Source: Desulfotignum sp.
Lineage (GTDB): Bacteria; Desulfobacterota; Desulfobacteria; Desulfobacterales; Desulfobacteraceae
Assembly (NCBI GenBank): GCA_011390615.1
Contig: JAABSB010000003.1
Location: 1 to 50,697 of the forward strand
Direction of reading: 5' to 3'
DNA: 50,697 nucleotides
The translations under genes were made by a program, and so were the position numbers. Below the pieces are notes generated by a model, which saw only the letters and a program-made list of their open reading frames with translations, did no database searches and was not told the origin of the DNA. Every line of letters starts with the position of its first letter. The first letter of the stretch is position 1. Positions 49,374 through 50,697 of this stretch are shown here, in pieces.

Positions 49374-50696
49374 TCAATAATACAGCGGCAGGGCATCCGG
49401 GTCCACCCCTTTTTGCCGCATGAAATCATCCATGTTTTTCAATACACCCGGATCAATGGCAGGGGCCTGGTATCCGGCCAGCATCTTTTCTCTGGTATCC
49501 TGGATATTTTTCAACAGTTTTTCTGCCGGCGACATGCCCATGAGGTTGCCCCGCAGGGCCACTGCAGGATTCCAGGTATGGGTTCTGCATTTTTTCATGG
49601 TATCCATGGTGGTTAAAAACAACCCCCCGGGGCCCACTGACTGAATCAGATCAAAATTCAGGGTATGGTCATCAATCACCATATCGTCCATGTAAAACTG
49701 GATCATCTGGATAATTTCCAGATCCATGATGAATTTTTCAAAGGAGATGGCACCGAAACTGTCCAGGATGCCGGCACTGTGCACAATCAGGCTCACCTGA
49801 TTTTCCATGGCTGTAAACATGGAGATCATACTTTCATATCCAGCCTGGGCAGACAAGTTTCTGGCATCTGTTACAGCCCCGCCGGCCCTGCTGGGCAGGC
49901 CGTAATACCGGGCCAGGGCTGCACAGTATTTTGCCTGAAGTGCATATGCCGGAGACCCGATGGAGATATTGCCTGATTTCATGTCCGACCCGTAGCACTG
50001 GAGACCGAAAATCACCGGGGTGCCGGGATTCAGGATCTGGGCAATCATGACAAGGCCCAGGGCCTCGGCCGCTGCCATGGCCACATTGCCGGCCAGGTCA
50101 ATGGGGCCGGTGGTGCCAGCTGCCACCCCCGGAGAGATGATCACCGGCTGGTGATACTTCCCTGCCGCAGACAGGGCCGAAAGTCCGGTTTCATCCACCT
50201 GGAGCGGGCTGACCGGGCTGATCATGGTGAGTATCCGGGGAGTCTGGGCAAGGTGCTGCATGCCCCCCAGGCGGATGGCTGCCAGGGCCATGATATCTTC
50301 CATCCGGTCCCGGCTGCACTGTATCCCGAAAATACATTTATCCGAATACTTCAATGCCGCATACATCATGGCCAGGTGGCTGTGGTGGGCTGCCACATCC
50401 GAAGGCTGGGCCAGGATGCCGCCGTTGATCCTGAAAACAGGACTGGCATGCACCAGTTTCACAAGATCCACATGGTCCTGGAAAATCGCATCCCGCATGT
50501 TCCCGTCCGGATCCATGATGCACGCACAGCCGTATCCGGCTGCAATCTTTGATGCCCCCCTGCCGATGGGTATGTCATGGATCGGATTGATGCCGTGGAG
50601 GGTAAAGGTATCCGGAGCCTGTGCCAGCAGCGCAGGGATCTGGTCCGGAGAAAATACCACCCGGTCATCTTTGATGCAAAGGCCCTTGTCCGCCAG
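49374..50696 (-). CDS. MttB-family corrinoid methyltransferase, non-pyrrolysine type, 5'-partial
   Basis: Trimethylamine methyltransferase (MttB) superfamily. The frame is open to the right edge (LADKGLCIKDDRVVFSPDQI), so the true start is outside; the GTG at 50660 is internal. Family segments are IPIGRGASKIAAGYGCA, QPSDVAAHHSHLAM, GTTGPIDLAGNVAMAAAE and GAVTDARNLSAQAGYES. The 440 codons seen contain no in-frame TAG, so it is not a pyrrolysine enzyme and more likely handles glycine betaine or another quaternary amine, as MtgB does. A corrinoid protein and a methylcorrinoid:THF methyltransferase would be expected nearby outside the window. It precedes tdh by 40 bp. Confidence 0.87.
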   Translation of the reverse strand: MADKGLCIKDDRVVFSPDQIPALLAQAPDTFTLHGINPIHDIPIGRGASKIAAGYGCACIMDPDGNMRDAIFQDHVDLVKLVHASPVFRINGGILAQPSDVAAHHSHLAMMYAALKYSDKCIFGIQCSRDRMEDIMALAAIRLGGMQHLAQTPRILTMISPVSPLQVDETGLSALSAAGKYHQPVIISPGVAAGTTGPIDLAGNVAMAAAEALGLVMIAQILNPGTPVIFGLQCYGSDMKSGNISIGSPAYALQAKYCAALARYYGLPSRAGGAVTDARNLSAQAGYESMISMFTAMENQVSLIVHSAGILDSFGAISFEKFIMDLEIIQMIQFYMDDMVIDDHTLNFDLIQSVGPGGLFLTTMDTMKKCRTHTWNPAVALRGNLMGMSPAEKLLKNIQDTREKMLAGYQAPAIDPGVLKNMDDFMRQKGVDPDALPLYY

Positions 50697-50697
50697 C

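Noticed and set aside
48380-49423. 347-codon plus-strand frame opposite tdh
   Set aside because: Shadow of a well-supported zinc dehydrogenase with all metal ligands on the other strand.
49374-50696. Pyrrolysine-containing MttB
   Set aside because: The visible frame has no in-frame amber codon and no pyl genes are present.
1-50697. CRISPR arrays, tRNA/rRNA genes, insertion sequences, prophage
   Set aside because: No repeat-spacer pattern, cloverleaf-like gene, transposase or phage structural gene was recognised by reading both strands.

Overview
The window looks like chromosome of an anaerobic, sulfate-reducer-type deltaproteobacterium (Desulfobacterota, most likely Desulfobacterales/Desulfobacteraceae). 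This is inferred from gene content: two desulfoferrodoxins, a rubredoxin / flavodiiron oxygen-reductase pair, hybrid cluster protein, a ferredoxin-thioredoxin reductase catalytic subunit, ADP-forming acetyl-CoA synthetase, a non-pyrrolysine MttB-type methyltransferase and a complete set of outer-membrane genes (Mla, LpxR-like). No rRNA, tRNA, CRISPR array, insertion sequence or prophage was recognised. Gene density is high and most genes are in tightly spaced operons.

Layout. 0-5 kb (+): the 3' part of a molybdenum hydroxylase (xanthine dehydrogenase / 4-hydroxybenzoyl-CoA reductase superfamily) with its FAD subunit, then a two-gene SufC-SufB/D iron-sulfur assembly unit. 5-8 kb (-): hybrid cluster protein, tiny charged proteins and desulfoferrodoxin 1. 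8-13.4 kb (-): an operon of an SRPBCC-epimerase fusion, a polytopic membrane protein, a DHH phosphoesterase, a kinase-fold protein and a universal stress protein. 13.6-18 kb: an oxygen-defence block with rubredoxin, flavodiiron protein, ferritin-like protein, desulfoferrodoxin 2, thioredoxin 2 and a flavodoxin, followed by a decayed fragment of a 2-oxoacid:ferredoxin oxidoreductase. 18.3-22.2 kb (+): glutaredoxin, ferredoxin-thioredoxin reductase catalytic subunit, citrate synthase, a rubredoxin-DUF2231 membrane fusion and NADP isocitrate dehydrogenase. 22.3-26.8 kb (-): an epimerase, a ferritin-like protein, AcdA, AcdB and exonuclease III. 27-28.8 kb (+): two overlapping malate dehydrogenase paralogues, one with altered active-site motifs.

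29.4-34.4 kb (+): a PEBP-fold protein, a GT4 glycosyltransferase, a double PRC-barrel protein and a six-hairpin glycosidase, which looks like an uncharacterised glycan unit. 34.4-38.4 kb: an LpxR-like outer-membrane protein, a VTT-type membrane protein, an unknown protein and a UbiB-family kinase-like protein. 38.5-42.4 kb (-): pstC-pstA-pstS with no pstB in the window. 42.6-45.6 kb (-): an mlaFEDBC phospholipid-transport operon whose STAS protein keeps the phosphorylatable serine, with a divergent RsbW/SpoIIAB-type ATPase next door. 46.3-50.7 kb (-): an unknown protein, kbl, tdh and a 5'-truncated MttB-family methyltransferase.

Together the genes cover central carbon oxidation (citrate synthase, isocitrate and malate dehydrogenases, AcdAB), thiol and oxygen stress handling, and envelope maintenance. 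The least conventional parts are the thiol-redox/TCA gene string at 18.3-22.2 kb, the divergent malate dehydrogenase paralogue, the glycan cluster at 29.4-34.4 kb, the possible phospho-switch beside the Mla operon, and the kinase/DHH/USP operon.
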